Assembly (NCBI GenBank): GCA_012522275.1
Contig: JAAYKU010000182.1
Coordinates: 1 to 60,355 of the forward strand
Direction: 5' to 3'
Source: Smithella sp.
GTDB taxonomy: Bacteria; Desulfobacterota; Syntrophia; Syntrophales; Smithellaceae
DNA length: 60,355 nt
The notes beneath the pieces were generated by a model that was not told the DNA's origin, made no database searches, and saw nothing but the letters and a program-made list of their open reading frames with translations. Numbering within the stretch: position 1 is the stretch's first letter; the number at the start of each line of letters is the position of its first letter. Below are positions 1 to 10,884 of this stretch, piece by piece. The position numbers and the translations under genes are program-made.

Positions 1-89
1 GTCGAATAACTTGCTTCCGAATCTCATATTGCGTCTGGGGACTGTGTCTGCGTGCATCTGTTTTTTCCATGCAGACCGTATATCACAAC

Positions 90-998
90 TTAACCAATTT
101 TCATATGTTTATTTGCCGTGGTAATAATGAAATGATACAATCCCCGTTTTTTAATTTCTTCCAGCATGGTGTTAATAGCTGTCTTAAATTCGGCGTCATT
201 GAAATTACTTCTTGAGTCTATTAACTGCGCTTCTTTATATTTTTTAATCAGTGCATTGCCAGTAACGTTGTCAAGCCATTTTTTTGTTACAGTATATTTC
301 AATGATGTAATAAAAGCTTTGTCTTGATTCACTCTTTTTTGCTGTTCTTCTTTTCTTTGTTCTTCATTAATTTCTGGATAATCAACATTTATTTTTTCTA
401 TAATTATTTCTGGATTTATGTTTGTGCCAATTACACGAACAGCATTGTTTAGAGCTTTAGCAGCACGCTTGTAACCTGAAAATATTAATTTCTTTGCAAA
501 CGCTATTATTCGCTCATTAGCACCAAAATAGATTTGTAAAAAATCACACTCCATTTTATCAGCTATTATTTCGTATTTATTAAACAATTTAGTTTCTAAC
601 AAGTATGCTCTGTAACCGTGAGCCAATCGCCATGATATTTTAGCTAGTTTAAGTTCAACGCCTTTTAGATGAGGCAAATAACCAACAGCCAATTCCCAAT
701 CACGCTCAAGGGGATCAAATTCAGGTGGAACATCATTTGGTTCTTCATCAAAAAATGAACTGGCATTTTGCGTCCCCCTTCCTCTTTCCTCATCATATTT
801 TTTACGTTTCAATGGATCAGAAAGAATTTCATATGCCTCATTTAGTTCGGCCATACGAAGAGTTGCCTCTTCTTTTTTTCCTTGAAATTTATCTGGATGA
901 TAACGTAAAGCCAACGCCTTGTAAGCCGCATGTATTACAATATCTTCCGCTGTGGGAAGAACACCAAGAATAGCATAATAGTCTTTGTTATTTTTCAT
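90..998 (-). CDS. J-domain (DnaJ-like) protein with unknown C-terminal region
   Basis: N-terminus DYYAILGVLPTAEDIVIHAAYKALALRYHPDKFQGK...AYEILSDPLKRKKYDEERG contains the J-domain HPD motif; AT-rich gene. Confidence 0.85.
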   Translation of the reverse strand: MKNNKDYYAILGVLPTAEDIVIHAAYKALALRYHPDKFQGKKEEATLRMAELNEAYEILSDPLKRKKYDEERGRGTQNASSFFDEEPNDVPPEFDPLERDWELAVGYLPHLKGVELKLAKISWRLAHGYRAYLLETKLFNKYEIIADKMECDFLQIYFGANERIIAFAKKLIFSGYKRAAKALNNAVRVIGTNINPEIIIEKINVDYPEINEEQRKEEQQKRVNQDKAFITSLKYTVTKKWLDNVTGNALIKKYKEAQLIDSRSNFNDAEFKTAINTMLEEIKKRGLYHFIITTANKHMKIG

Positions 999-1618
999 AA
1001 TATTAAAAATTTATTGTCACAACCAAACTATTCTGCTTTGATACGGGAGACGCGAGAAAGGGGACGCAGATACCTTTCCTTTGTTTATGGAGAGTAACCA
1101 CCCGGCCTGGCAGTTCAATCACCGTATCTATGCCTAGACTTAGGTTTTTAACTTTGCATCCCGACTTTTCAGACTGTTCGCCCTTTTCAAGCCTGTGTGA
1201 TTGTCCCAAACGCCAATGTAAAAGTCAAGCCGTTAAAAAGATTCAGTTTTTACAGAATGCAATAGATATACCGACTGTACCGCTCAGTCCCGCCTTATAG
1301 GGTCTCCAGCGCGGGCTTCTCTATTTTCATGGTTTGGATTGTATAAAAGGGCTTGAGTTTTCAGTCTGACTTCCGGAAAAGCCCTCCAGACTGAATCATC
1401 CGGACCTTTTCTCTTTTGAATTTTTCAAAACAATCTTCCAGATAGATTCCGGGTTATATTAGACTTTCAATCCTTGCACCGCCAGAGTCACAGTAGGGTA
1501 TGGCAAAAGGAAAGGGTTTTGGATGAAAATTAACATAAGTGGGGAGAGAATCGGTACTGCAGGAAGAACAAAAAGGGCTTACCGGCCAAACAAAACCATA
1601 TAAACCCTTGATATAACT

Positions 1619-1706
1619 TGGTACCTGGGGCGGGAATTGAACCCGCACAGAGCTATGCTCCGAGGGATTTTAAGTCCCTTGCGTCTACCTGTTCCGCCAC
1701 CCAGGC
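1619..1706 (-). tRNA. tRNA-Leu (anticodon TAA), CCA encoded
   Basis: Reverse complement GCCTGGGTGGCGGAACAGGTAGACGCAAGGGACTTAAAATCCCTCGGAGCATAGCTCTGTGCGGGTTCAATTCCCGCCCCAGGTACCA; class II variable arm, anticodon loop CTTAAAA. Confidence 0.95.
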
Positions 1707-1874
1707 CCGGCTTTTTTTCGCTTACACGAAGAATCTTCGCGGCTTATATTATTTTTGGATTTTCGTGTCAAGAAATTGCTGCCCGCAGTATTGCTTTTTA
1801 AAATCAGTCCTTTTGTTTCTTGAAGCGCCTCCGGATTATGTGATAAGCACTCACCACATGGAAGGAAAAATTAG

Positions 1875-3200
1875 ATGAAAGAGATTGATCTCATCATTTG
1901 CGTTAAAACGGCCCTGCTTATGGATGAGGCGGATACCCGCCTGCACGAGGCGGCCATTGCCGTCGACGGGTCCGTCATTGTGGATGTCGGCAAAAAAGAT
2001 GAACTTCTTTTGAATTATACCGCCTCAAAAACCATCGATGCCGCAAGCTCACTGGCGATGCCCGGTCTGGTCAACACTCACACACACGCTGCCATGACCT
2101 GTTTCAGGGGCATCGCTGACGACCTGGCACTGATGGACTGGCTGAACAATTACATTTTTCCCGCCGAAGCTAAAAATGTAAATCCCCACCTCGCCTACTC
2201 GGGCTCGTTGCTGGCCTGCGCGGAAATGATCAAATCCGGGACAACCACGTTTTGCGACATGTATATTTTCGAAGACGAAACGGCGCGTGCGGCAAAAGAA
2301 ACGGGGATGCGCTGCCTGCTGGGAGAAGTTCTTTTTGATTTCCCCTCCCCCTGCTGTAAAACACCGGAAGAAGGCCTGGCCTGCACGCGGATGCTGGCCG
2401 ACAAATGGCGCGACGACCCTCTGGTTAATATCATCGTTGAGCCTCACTCTTTGTACACCTGCTCTGACTATGTTTTGCGTGAGGCAAAGGCAATCGCCGA
2501 TGAATATGGTTTAATGATCGGTATCCATCTCCTGGAAAACAAGGCCGAGCGTGCCGAGCTGACAGAAAAACTCGGCCGAAGTCCTGTGTCCTTTTTACAG
2601 GAAACAGGCTGGCTGGGAAAAAACCTGCTCGCTTTTCACTGTGTGTGCCTGTCACCGGAAGAAATAAATCTTTTCGCGCGGCACGGCTGTAAAGTGTCGC
2701 ACAACCCGGCCAGCAACATGAAGCTGGCCAACGGCATCGCCCCTGTACCGGAGATGCTCAAAGCCGGCGTAACGGTCGGGCTGGGCACGGACGGCTGCGC
2801 CAGCAACAATACACTGGATATGATCCGTGAGATGAACACGGCGGCCAAGCTTCATAAAGTGGCCCGCCTTGACCCGACCCTGATGGACGCGCGTACGGTG
2901 TTGCGCATGGCGACAATCGAAGGCGCAAAAGCCCTGGGCATGGAAAGACTGACCGGGTCGCTCGAGGTCGGCAAAAAAGCCGACATCATCATTTTGGACC
3001 TCGACAAGCCACATCTCACGCCTGTATACAATGAATACTCACATCTGGCATATGCGGCCGGCGGTGCGGATGTTGACACAGTCATTATTGACGGAAAAGT
3101 AGTAATGGAAAACCGCAGACTTTTAACAATCGATGAATCCGCGGTTATGGAGAACGTCCGGGAGATCGCCTGCGGGATAAGAAAAAGTTTAAACCTGTAA
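1875..3200 (+). CDS. mtaD: Amidohydrolase, S-adenosylhomocysteine / 5-methylthioadenosine deaminase family
   Basis: MPGLVNTHTHAAMTCFRGIADDLALMDWL, GTDGCASNNTLDM metal-site motifs. Confidence 0.85.
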   Translation: MKEIDLIICVKTALLMDEADTRLHEAAIAVDGSVIVDVGKKDELLLNYTASKTIDAASSLAMPGLVNTHTHAAMTCFRGIADDLALMDWLNNYIFPAEAKNVNPHLAYSGSLLACAEMIKSGTTTFCDMYIFEDETARAAKETGMRCLLGEVLFDFPSPCCKTPEEGLACTRMLADKWRDDPLVNIIVEPHSLYTCSDYVLREAKAIADEYGLMIGIHLLENKAERAELTEKLGRSPVSFLQETGWLGKNLLAFHCVCLSPEEINLFARHGCKVSHNPASNMKLANGIAPVPEMLKAGVTVGLGTDGCASNNTLDMIREMNTAAKLHKVARLDPTLMDARTVLRMATIEGAKALGMERLTGSLEVGKKADIIILDLDKPHLTPVYNEYSHLAYAAGGADVDTVIIDGKVVMENRRLLTIDESAVMENVREIACGIRKSLNL

Positions 3201-3213
3201 AGGAGGACAAAAG

Positions 3214-4800
3214 ATGACTCACCATCGTCTGAAACGCCTGTCGGTAACACTGCTGTTCGCGATAAGTTCATGTTTGGTGTTGACTCCCGCACTTTGTCCG
3301 GCTGCCGTAAAAGAAGTGACTCTTTTTCCTGCTTCGGCAAAAGTTGAGGCAAGCGTCAGGATCAGGCCGCAAGCAACTGACACCAACAAGCATAAAATTA
3401 CTCTCCTCTTGCCGTCTCAGGCGGATCCGGAATCGCTCAACGTTTCCCTACCACCTTCAGGCGGGGCTAAAATTGACGACATTCAGATCAAATCTGTTGC
3501 GCGTGTGGACGAAACCAGAATCGCCGGCCTGCGCTCCCGTCTGACCAAAGCTCAAAACGAAAAAAACGAATTGCTGGCCAGGATAAATGCGCTGAATGCG
3601 CAGCTTCAGTTCTGGCAGGCGCAGATTAAAGCAAAAACGAAAACCATTGCTGAAGCAGATCAGCTGGCTGCGGCAATCGGCAAAAACACGAGGCGCATGC
3701 ACTATGAAAAAAACACCGTCGAAGAGGAATCCCGAAAGACGGAAAAGCTGATTAAGGAACTTGAGGCCCTTCTTGATGAGGCGACCGGACAGGGCGAAAA
3801 AGTATATGAGGCTTTAGTTTCTCTGACAGGCTCCGTCCGGCCGGATGCGGAAATCAGCTACAGCTACATACTGAGGGGCTGCGGCTGGCAGCCTGTGTAT
3901 CGTCTCGAGGCGCTGCCTTCCAGCGGAAGTGTAATTTTTTCATGGGACGCGCAAGTCTGGCAGTCCGCGGGTGAGGACTGGCAGAACATCCGGCTGAACC
4001 TGGCCACCCTGCAGCCGGTGCGCACCATCGCCCCCGGGGATCTGCCTGCATGGCTCATCAGACCGAAATCCCCTGTTTTGTACAGGTCAACACGAGCGTC
4101 CAAACCGGCCCCTGCGTCATTGTCGGCGTCTCAGGAAGATGCCGCGACCGCTGATTCTGCGCCTCGGGAATCAATTCATACCACCTACCGCACATGGTCG
4201 GCAGGCACAATCACCCTGCCTGCAGGGCAGAAGCAGCGTTTAAAAATCAAGGACGATGCCTGGCATGCCGTCTTTCTTTTCCTGGCCCGGCCTAGTCTCT
4301 CGCCGCAGGTTTTCGTTCAGGCGAAATTTAAACTTGCCGAACCTGTGGAGATTCCACCCGGTGAGGCGACTTTTCTGATTGACGGAGCGGTTATCGGCAA
4401 GCGCAATTTCACTCTGGCAGGAACAGAGGCAGATATCTATTTTGGAATTTCGCCTCTGGTGACCGTAAAACAGATGACCCTCACCGATAAAACAGGTGCA
4501 TCCGATATTTTCCGCCAAAAGCAGACAAGAAGCTGGACCTGGCGCATGGAAGCCATAAATGCGGGCAGCGCGCCTGTTCGCCTGCGCATCGAGGAGCCGG
4601 TACCTCAGGCCGGCGATGAGAGGATAAAACTTAAATTCAGGCACAATCCTGAGCCTGCACAAAATGATACATCCATGTTTGTCTGGACAATGGATTTGCC
4701 GGGACTGCACACTGAAATCATTGAAACCGGAATAGAGCTCGAAGCTCCGGCGGATATGCCTCTGGATTTCGGCTGGCGCTGGCCCGAGCGCCTGCATTGA
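3214..4800 (+). CDS. Mucoidy inhibitor MuiA-like / DUF4139 domain protein with signal peptide
   Basis: KEVTLFPASAKVEA N-terminal DUF4140-like region, coiled-coil, and DUF4139-like C-terminal beta-rich region. Confidence 0.75.
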   Translation: MTHHRLKRLSVTLLFAISSCLVLTPALCPAAVKEVTLFPASAKVEASVRIRPQATDTNKHKITLLLPSQADPESLNVSLPPSGGAKIDDIQIKSVARVDETRIAGLRSRLTKAQNEKNELLARINALNAQLQFWQAQIKAKTKTIAEADQLAAAIGKNTRRMHYEKNTVEEESRKTEKLIKELEALLDEATGQGEKVYEALVSLTGSVRPDAEISYSYILRGCGWQPVYRLEALPSSGSVIFSWDAQVWQSAGEDWQNIRLNLATLQPVRTIAPGDLPAWLIRPKSPVLYRSTRASKPAPASLSASQEDAATADSAPRESIHTTYRTWSAGTITLPAGQKQRLKIKDDAWHAVFLFLARPSLSPQVFVQAKFKLAEPVEIPPGEATFLIDGAVIGKRNFTLAGTEADIYFGISPLVTVKQMTLTDKTGASDIFRQKQTRSWTWRMEAINAGSAPVRLRIEEPVPQAGDERIKLKFRHNPEPAQNDTSMFVWTMDLPGLHTEIIETGIELEAPADMPLDFGWRWPERLH

Positions 4801-4837
4801 AAAAAGACTCGCAAAACGCAATATTTAAAAACAACAT

Positions 4838-6739
4838 TTATTGTCCGCCGATCATCTGCTCGATGGCGTTTTTCGTGCGTTCAATGATCTTTTCATAGTA
4901 TTTTTTATTGCGCATAATGTAATAATGCACTTCCAGGCCCGGTTTTATATTCACGCTTTTTGCAAAAAAGGACTTCAGCCTGGCGACAGATGAAAAACGT
5001 CTGACGTAGAGCTCCTCCCAGTTGTTCTTGTACACGATGCTGATGGTTTGAATTTCCAGATCGGCCAGTATGTCATCAAAACTTATGATAATAAGCATTT
5101 TATTGACGGCCTCCGGCTCGAGAAACCTGCCGAAATGCACACGGGAGATATCGTAGGTGCCAAACACGTTTTGCAACTTTTTCCCCACGTTGATGATTTC
5201 CTGGACGGTAACCGGTGTGGGATTGGGCCTCATTCTGATCTCCTGCGAATCAAAAATGCCGTTCCATACAATATAGGTCAGACAGAAGATCACATCGTCA
5301 TGGGTAATAATCGTTGAGGAAAGATCTCCGGAGGCCATGACGCGCCATTGTCCCTCATCAAAGGAAAAGGTCATGGACGGCATCTTGATGTTTTCGGTGG
5401 ACATGTGCAAAATGGGCACCTTGAAGTCTTTGACGGTTATGGAGGCGTCCAGTTTCCGCCCGATAATCGTCAGGTCATCCGGAGCGATATAGCCTTCCAT
5501 CCCCTTCTGGATATCGATAATGTCACGATAGATTTGAGAAACATGCTCGAACATCAGGCTGCCGAAATCAACCTGTTCATCGAGGCTCCAGCGGTCGAAT
5601 TCGTTGAGGTCGAATATGGTCTGCCGGTCAATTTTGTGTTTTGTAAACACGTCGAACGCCATGACATCACGCTGGGTCTGCTTTCTGGACATCAGTTTTA
5701 AATCGCAGCGCAAATAGAAGCACTTTTTTATGAACTCAAAGTGCTCTTTTTGCATAAGGGTGGAATAATACTCCAGAATCTCCTGCATCGTGAACACACT
5801 CGGATCCGGCGGCGGCTCTCCCGGCGTGGCGTCGAGCACCAGGGCGCGAAATCTGTTGCACAACAGCTCGTCTTGGGGCCTCTCCAGAAACATCTTCAAA
5901 AGCAGCATCTTGATAATGGACTTGAGCGGATGGGTCAAAGACTTGTTGAGCTGCCACAGTGCAGCTCCGTAAAATTCAGACTGCTGCACCTCTTCTAGAT
6001 TCCCCAGATCAATCAGATCATACTCACCAAAGCCGCTGTTTAAGTTATTCTCAAAATCCTGCCTGTAATCCACCGGAGCATGCGGGTCGAAAGCAACCCA
6101 CCAGAAGGGGATCCTGCCGCAGATGACAATGGAGGTGCGGTAAAATTCTTCTTTCAAAACATTTTTCTGAGTCGAGCCGCTTGATTCGAGATCGATCGCC
6201 CCGAAATTGCATTCGCGTATGTCTGTGACGTCCGTCAGGAAAAAATAGACGGGAATTTTGATCTGTTCATCCAGCCAGCCTTTGATGAGATTGAGTTTCT
6301 GGTTCAACTGGTAGTAGATTTCGTCGTTGAACTGCCTTCTGTCGATACAGATCCAAATGTCGCAGTCGGACTGCTTTGTCTGGCTGATCGTGCCGATGGA
6401 GCCGATGGTGTAGATGCCCTGTATGTATGAATCACCGGGAATGCGCCTTACGGAAAACCGCTCATCGGCCATCCCGAGCATTCTTTTGTACTGCCCCTCC
6501 CTTAAAATAATCTGCCTGTTATTTTCAATATCGAAGACCTTGAAAGAATGCTTCTGCCCTTTGATATAGCCGGGCACCGAGCGATGGTTCACGGACAAAA
6601 GCCAGGGCAGCAGATATAAAATGGTATTGGCGTCTTTGGGGGAATTTCGGATAAACAGCTGTTTGCGCCATTCATTATAGCGCAGGAAGTTCCTCTTGTT
6701 GTTCAGTAAAGTGATCGAAAGCAATACCAGCAACCTCAA
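4838..6739 (-). CDS. Class I adenylate cyclase-like protein (TTG start)
   Basis: GIYTIGSIGTISQTKQSDCDIWICID matches the class I cyclase catalytic signature (GS-x10-DxDxW); in-frame stop a short way upstream of the TTG. Confidence 0.75.
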   Translation of the reverse strand: MRLLVLLSITLLNNKRNFLRYNEWRKQLFIRNSPKDANTILYLLPWLLSVNHRSVPGYIKGQKHSFKVFDIENNRQIILREGQYKRMLGMADERFSVRRIPGDSYIQGIYTIGSIGTISQTKQSDCDIWICIDRRQFNDEIYYQLNQKLNLIKGWLDEQIKIPVYFFLTDVTDIRECNFGAIDLESSGSTQKNVLKEEFYRTSIVICGRIPFWWVAFDPHAPVDYRQDFENNLNSGFGEYDLIDLGNLEEVQQSEFYGAALWQLNKSLTHPLKSIIKMLLLKMFLERPQDELLCNRFRALVLDATPGEPPPDPSVFTMQEILEYYSTLMQKEHFEFIKKCFYLRCDLKLMSRKQTQRDVMAFDVFTKHKIDRQTIFDLNEFDRWSLDEQVDFGSLMFEHVSQIYRDIIDIQKGMEGYIAPDDLTIIGRKLDASITVKDFKVPILHMSTENIKMPSMTFSFDEGQWRVMASGDLSSTIITHDDVIFCLTYIVWNGIFDSQEIRMRPNPTPVTVQEIINVGKKLQNVFGTYDISRVHFGRFLEPEAVNKMLIIISFDDILADLEIQTISIVYKNNWEELYVRRFSSVARLKSFFAKSVNIKPGLEVHYYIMRNKKYYEKIIERTKNAIEQMIGGQ

Positions 6740-6858
6740 TCCGGATATTTCAAGTTTATCCGAGTATTTTCATGAAGTCAATCAGTCATTGCCGAAATAC
6801 ATTTCCAAGATTGACAGCCTGTCTCAGGATATGAAATAAAGGCCGCCAGGAGGCCACC

Positions 6859-9800
6859 TTGTCCGCAAAAATTATTTACGGCAATCTCAGAGGGCACATT
6901 AAAGCCCATGCCGACGAAATCATGATTGACGATTACAACCGTCTGCTCGCCGCTGTGAATGCATCAGAAAGGAAGCCGGGTCGGGCGCAGCTGCGCCTGG
7001 CCGGCGTTCAAAACAAGATCGAGGCATCCATGCAGCGCGTGAAACAGCGCGAGAAAGCAGTGCCCCGTTTTGATTTCCCGCCCGAGCTTCCCATCTCAGG
7101 AAAAAGCGAACTCATCATCGAGGCCATCAGGAAGAATCAGGTGCTGGTCATTACCGGCGAAACAGGTTCGGGCAAGACGACGCAAATTCCCAAAATGTGT
7201 CTGGCCGCCGGCCTGGGCCGTAGAGGAATTATAGGGCTGACGCAGCCCCGGCGGATTGCCGCCGTCAGCATCGCGGAACGCATAGCCTGGGAACTGGGAC
7301 AGGCCTGCGGGGAGGCACTCGCCTACAAGACGCGCTTTGAAGAAAAATCGTCGGACGAGCCCCTCATCAAGGTCATGACCGACGGCATTTTATTGGCGGA
7401 AACCGGGCAGGACCGGCAATGGCTGGCCTATGAAGCAATCATTGTAGATGAGGCCCATGAACGCAGTCTGAATATTGACTTCATTTTAGGCTATCTGCGC
7501 ACACTGCTCTCACGAAGAAAGGACCTGAAGCTGATTATCACCTCCGCCACCATTGACACGGCCCGATTCTCGCAGGCTTTCGGCAACGCGCCGGTCATCG
7601 AAGTGTCCGGGCGGATGTATCCTGTCGAGGTGCGCTACCGCCTTGTGGATCCGGTGCGTGAAGAAAAAGGTGAAACCACTTACATCGAAGAAGCAGTATC
7701 ATGCGTGGAGGAACTTCAGCGAAAAAGGCATTTCGGAGACATTCTGATTTTCATGCCCACCGAGCCGGATATCCGCGAGACCTGCCGGCAGCTTGCAAAG
7801 CGATGCAGCGGCCTGATCCTGCCATTGTTTGCCAGGCTCGCCGGTTCCGCCCAGCATCGTGTCTTCAGCCCCTCAGACGGGCAGAAAATCATCGTGGCAA
7901 CCAATATCGCGGAAACGTCGCTTACCATACCGGGCATCACCTGCGTCATTGACACGGGACTGGCGCGCATTGTCGAGTACAATCCGCGCTCTCAGACAAC
8001 CGGGCTCCCGGTCAAGCCCGTTTCCAAAAGCAGCGCCGACCAGAGAAAGGGCCGTGCGGGCCGTGTTCAGGACGGCATCTGCATCCGTCTGTACAGCGAA
8101 GACGATTATGCCGGCCGACCTGTTTATACTGAGCCGGAGATACTGCGCTCCAATCTGGCGGGTGTCATCCTGCGTATGCTGGCGATGAATCTGGGCGATA
8201 TCGACTCTTTCCCTTTCATCGAAAGGCCTCATCCCAAAAACATCCGTGACGGTATCGAAATTTTGCGCGACCTCGGTGCGGTGACGCGCGACGAGAGCGG
8301 CCAGGACGAGCTTCGCTACAGACTGACTCCAAACGGCCGCCTCATGGCGTCCTTCCCGCTGGACCCGCGCGTGTCGCGCATGATTCTCGAAGCGAAAAAA
8401 GAAGGATGCCTCCATGAAACCGCCGTCATCGCGGCGGCGCTGAGCATCCAGGACCCGCGTGAACGTCCTTTTGATAAAATCGACCTTGCGGCGGCGGCAC
8501 ACGCTAAGTTTCAGCATCCGGAATCAGATTTTCTCACATACCTGCAGATCTGGAACCGCTACGGCGGCACCTTCGAAAAAAAACTCTCCCAGGCCAGCCT
8601 CAGAAAGTTCTGCCGTGAACATTTTCTTTCCTACCGGCGCATGATGGAATGGCGCGACATTTATCTCCAGATCCTGAACATCGCAGGCATACGGGGCTCA
8701 AAGAAAAACGCGAAGCACGCGACAATGGAAATTGACCAGGACGTGGCCGACAAAATTCACCGCTCGGTTCTCAGCGGGTGCCTGACAGGCATCGCCCGCA
8801 AAAAAGAAAAGAATTTCTACACGGCCGCCAAAGGCCGCGAGGTCATGCTGCATCCAGGTTCTTCCGTCTTCAACAGAGGCGGCGTCTGGATTGTCGCGGC
8901 CGAAATCAGTCTGACTTCCAGACTGTTCGCCCGTAATACGGCCAATATCAGAAGTGAATGGCTCGAGGAGCTCGGCCGTAGTCATTGCCGCTACACATAC
9001 TCGGCGGCGCGCTGGGAGAAAAGCCGCGGCGAGGTGGTGGCCTCGGAAAAAGTCACGATGTTCGGCCTTATGGTCATTGAAAGCAGAACCGTAAGCTACG
9101 ACAAAATCGATCCACAGGAGGCAAAAAACATCTTCATCCGCGAGGCGCTGGTTACAGGAGACACGGCGCGGAAATTTCCTTTTCTGGAGCATAATCTCTC
9201 CCTCTGGGAAGACGCCAGGTCGATGGAGGACAAACTGCGCAAAAGGGGCATTGCCATCGATGAAGAAAAGATGGCCTCCCTGTATGAGTGCAGACTGCCC
9301 ATGATTTCAGACATACGTTCCTTACAGAAGCTGATTAAAGATGCAGGCAGTGATATTTTTTTACGCTTCACCCCCGATGACTTTGTGGCCGCGCCGCCCG
9401 ATGAAGAAGATCTGGCAAGACATCCGCAACAGATTAAAATCGGCAACGCCGTGCTGGCATGCGATTATCATTTTGAACCGGGCAGTCCCCGCGACGGGGT
9501 GACCGTACGCCTGCCTGCAGGACTATTGTCCAAAGCGGCATCGGACAATATAGAAACACAGCTGCCGTCCCTGCTGGAAGAGAAGGTCCTGCAGATGCTC
9601 AAAAGTCTGCCGGGCAGGGTCAGGCAAAAGCTGCCTCCCGTCGTTCAGATCACGCGGGAATTCATCGCCGGAACGTCGGATGAGAACATTCCCCTCTCCG
9701 CCGCTTTGAGCGGATTTCTCTCACGCAGATACAAACTGACCGTGCCGGCCGATTCGTGGGAGCTTCAGAAACTGCCCGCCTATCTCAACATTCGTTACAG

Positions 9801-10806
9801 CGTCACGGATGAGCGAGGAGCGGAAATCAAAAGCGGCCGCGACATCACCAAGCTGGAAAAAGAGCTGACCGGCCGGCTTGAACAGGCATCAATGGAAGAA
9901 TACCGCCTGAGTTGGGAAAAGCACGACATTCGGGAGTGGAATTTCGGCACACTGCCGGAGAGTATCGAAATGACCGGAAAGTACGGAGTCACAGGGATTG
10001 CCTGGCCGGCTCTTCTCGACAATAACGGAACCGTCAGCCTCAGACTGTTGTCTCGCTCTCAGGAAGCCGCTTTACAGCACCCCAAAGGCGTCGCCGCTTT
10101 GTACCGCATACTGTTTGCCGAAAAACTCAAGCAGCTCAAGAAAAACATCGGCCTGAGCGGCGAGCTGAAAACATGGGCCGGGCGACTGGGAAGCGTACGT
10201 GGGGTGGAGAGCTCCATCGCACAAAGGGTGAATAATGATTTGTTTTACCGGCCCTTACGCACCGCTGAAGAATTTTCCGCCCATGCGGAGGCCATCGGGC
10301 TGGAAATTCTGCCTTATGGACAGAAAGTGATCGCCTCAATTGCGCCGGTCCTGAAAAGTGCAACCGAAACATGTGATGTACTGGACAAGCTGATGCTGAA
10401 AAACCGCGCCAGCGCACCCGTTGCCGGTTTTCTTAAGGCAACCACAGATGAACTGCACAGACTCGTTCCGGTGAATTTCGCCGAGCTCTATTCGTTTGAC
10501 CGCCTGAACAATCTCCCGCGTTATCTGAAAGCCCTGACCATGCGGGCCGAGCGCGGCTGTCTGAATCTGGCGGCTGCTCAAGGCAGGCTCCGGGACGTGT
10601 CCGTTTATACTGAAAAACTTCAGGAATTCATCAATCAGGTTAACGAAAACGCCTCGCGGGAAAAAAGAGAAAAGATCGATGAGCTGTTCTGGATGATTGA
10701 AGAATACAAAGTCTCTCTTTTCGCTCAGGAGCTGAAAACCCCCTATCCCGTCTCACCCAAGAGACTCGGGCAACTGATCCGGGAAATTGAAAACATCGTC
10801 TATTGA
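6859..10806 (+). CDS. hrpA: ATP-dependent RNA helicase HrpA (DEAH box), TTG start
   Basis: GETGSGKTTQIPK, DEAHERSLNIDF, QRKGRAGRVQDGICIRLY; about 1300 aa with HrpA C-terminal region. Confidence 0.95.
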   Translation: MSAKIIYGNLRGHIKAHADEIMIDDYNRLLAAVNASERKPGRAQLRLAGVQNKIEASMQRVKQREKAVPRFDFPPELPISGKSELIIEAIRKNQVLVITGETGSGKTTQIPKMCLAAGLGRRGIIGLTQPRRIAAVSIAERIAWELGQACGEALAYKTRFEEKSSDEPLIKVMTDGILLAETGQDRQWLAYEAIIVDEAHERSLNIDFILGYLRTLLSRRKDLKLIITSATIDTARFSQAFGNAPVIEVSGRMYPVEVRYRLVDPVREEKGETTYIEEAVSCVEELQRKRHFGDILIFMPTEPDIRETCRQLAKRCSGLILPLFARLAGSAQHRVFSPSDGQKIIVATNIAETSLTIPGITCVIDTGLARIVEYNPRSQTTGLPVKPVSKSSADQRKGRAGRVQDGICIRLYSEDDYAGRPVYTEPEILRSNLAGVILRMLAMNLGDIDSFPFIERPHPKNIRDGIEILRDLGAVTRDESGQDELRYRLTPNGRLMASFPLDPRVSRMILEAKKEGCLHETAVIAAALSIQDPRERPFDKIDLAAAAHAKFQHPESDFLTYLQIWNRYGGTFEKKLSQASLRKFCREHFLSYRRMMEWRDIYLQILNIAGIRGSKKNAKHATMEIDQDVADKIHRSVLSGCLTGIARKKEKNFYTAAKGREVMLHPGSSVFNRGGVWIVAAEISLTSRLFARNTANIRSEWLEELGRSHCRYTYSAARWEKSRGEVVASEKVTMFGLMVIESRTVSYDKIDPQEAKNIFIREALVTGDTARKFPFLEHNLSLWEDARSMEDKLRKRGIAIDEEKMASLYECRLPMISDIRSLQKLIKDAGSDIFLRFTPDDFVAAPPDEEDLARHPQQIKIGNAVLACDYHFEPGSPRDGVTVRLPAGLLSKAASDNIETQLPSLLEEKVLQMLKSLPGRVRQKLPPVVQITREFIAGTSDENIPLSAALSGFLSRRYKLTVPADSWELQKLPAYLNIRYSVTDERGAEIKSGRDITKLEKELTGRLEQASMEEYRLSWEKHDIREWNFGTLPESIEMTGKYGVTGIAWPALLDNNGTVSLRLLSRSQEAALQHPKGVAALYRILFAEKLKQLKKNIGLSGELKTWAGRLGSVRGVESSIAQRVNNDLFYRPLRTAEEFSAHAEAIGLEILPYGQKVIASIAPVLKSATETCDVLDKLMLKNRASAPVAGFLKATTDELHRLVPVNFAELYSFDRLNNLPRYLKALTMRAERGCLNLAAAQGRLRDVSVYTEKLQEFINQVNENASREKREKIDELFWMIEEYKVSLFAQELKTPYPVSPKRLGQLIREIENIVY

Positions 10807-10884
10807 TGACTGTTTTGTAAAAAGTCCGGAGGCCGCTTTGCGTTGAGGTTCGGGCTTAATTGATGGTCGGGCTGAAAAGCTGTG

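Noticed and set aside
1021-1090. Possible transposon-flank-like sequence gggagacgcgagaaaggggacgcagatacc
   Set aside because: No transposase gene or paired repeat in the window to support it.
1618-1878. Plus-strand ORF MVPGAGIEPAQSYAPRDFKSLAST...
   Set aside because: Known type of false ORF produced by antisense translation of a tRNA-Leu gene.
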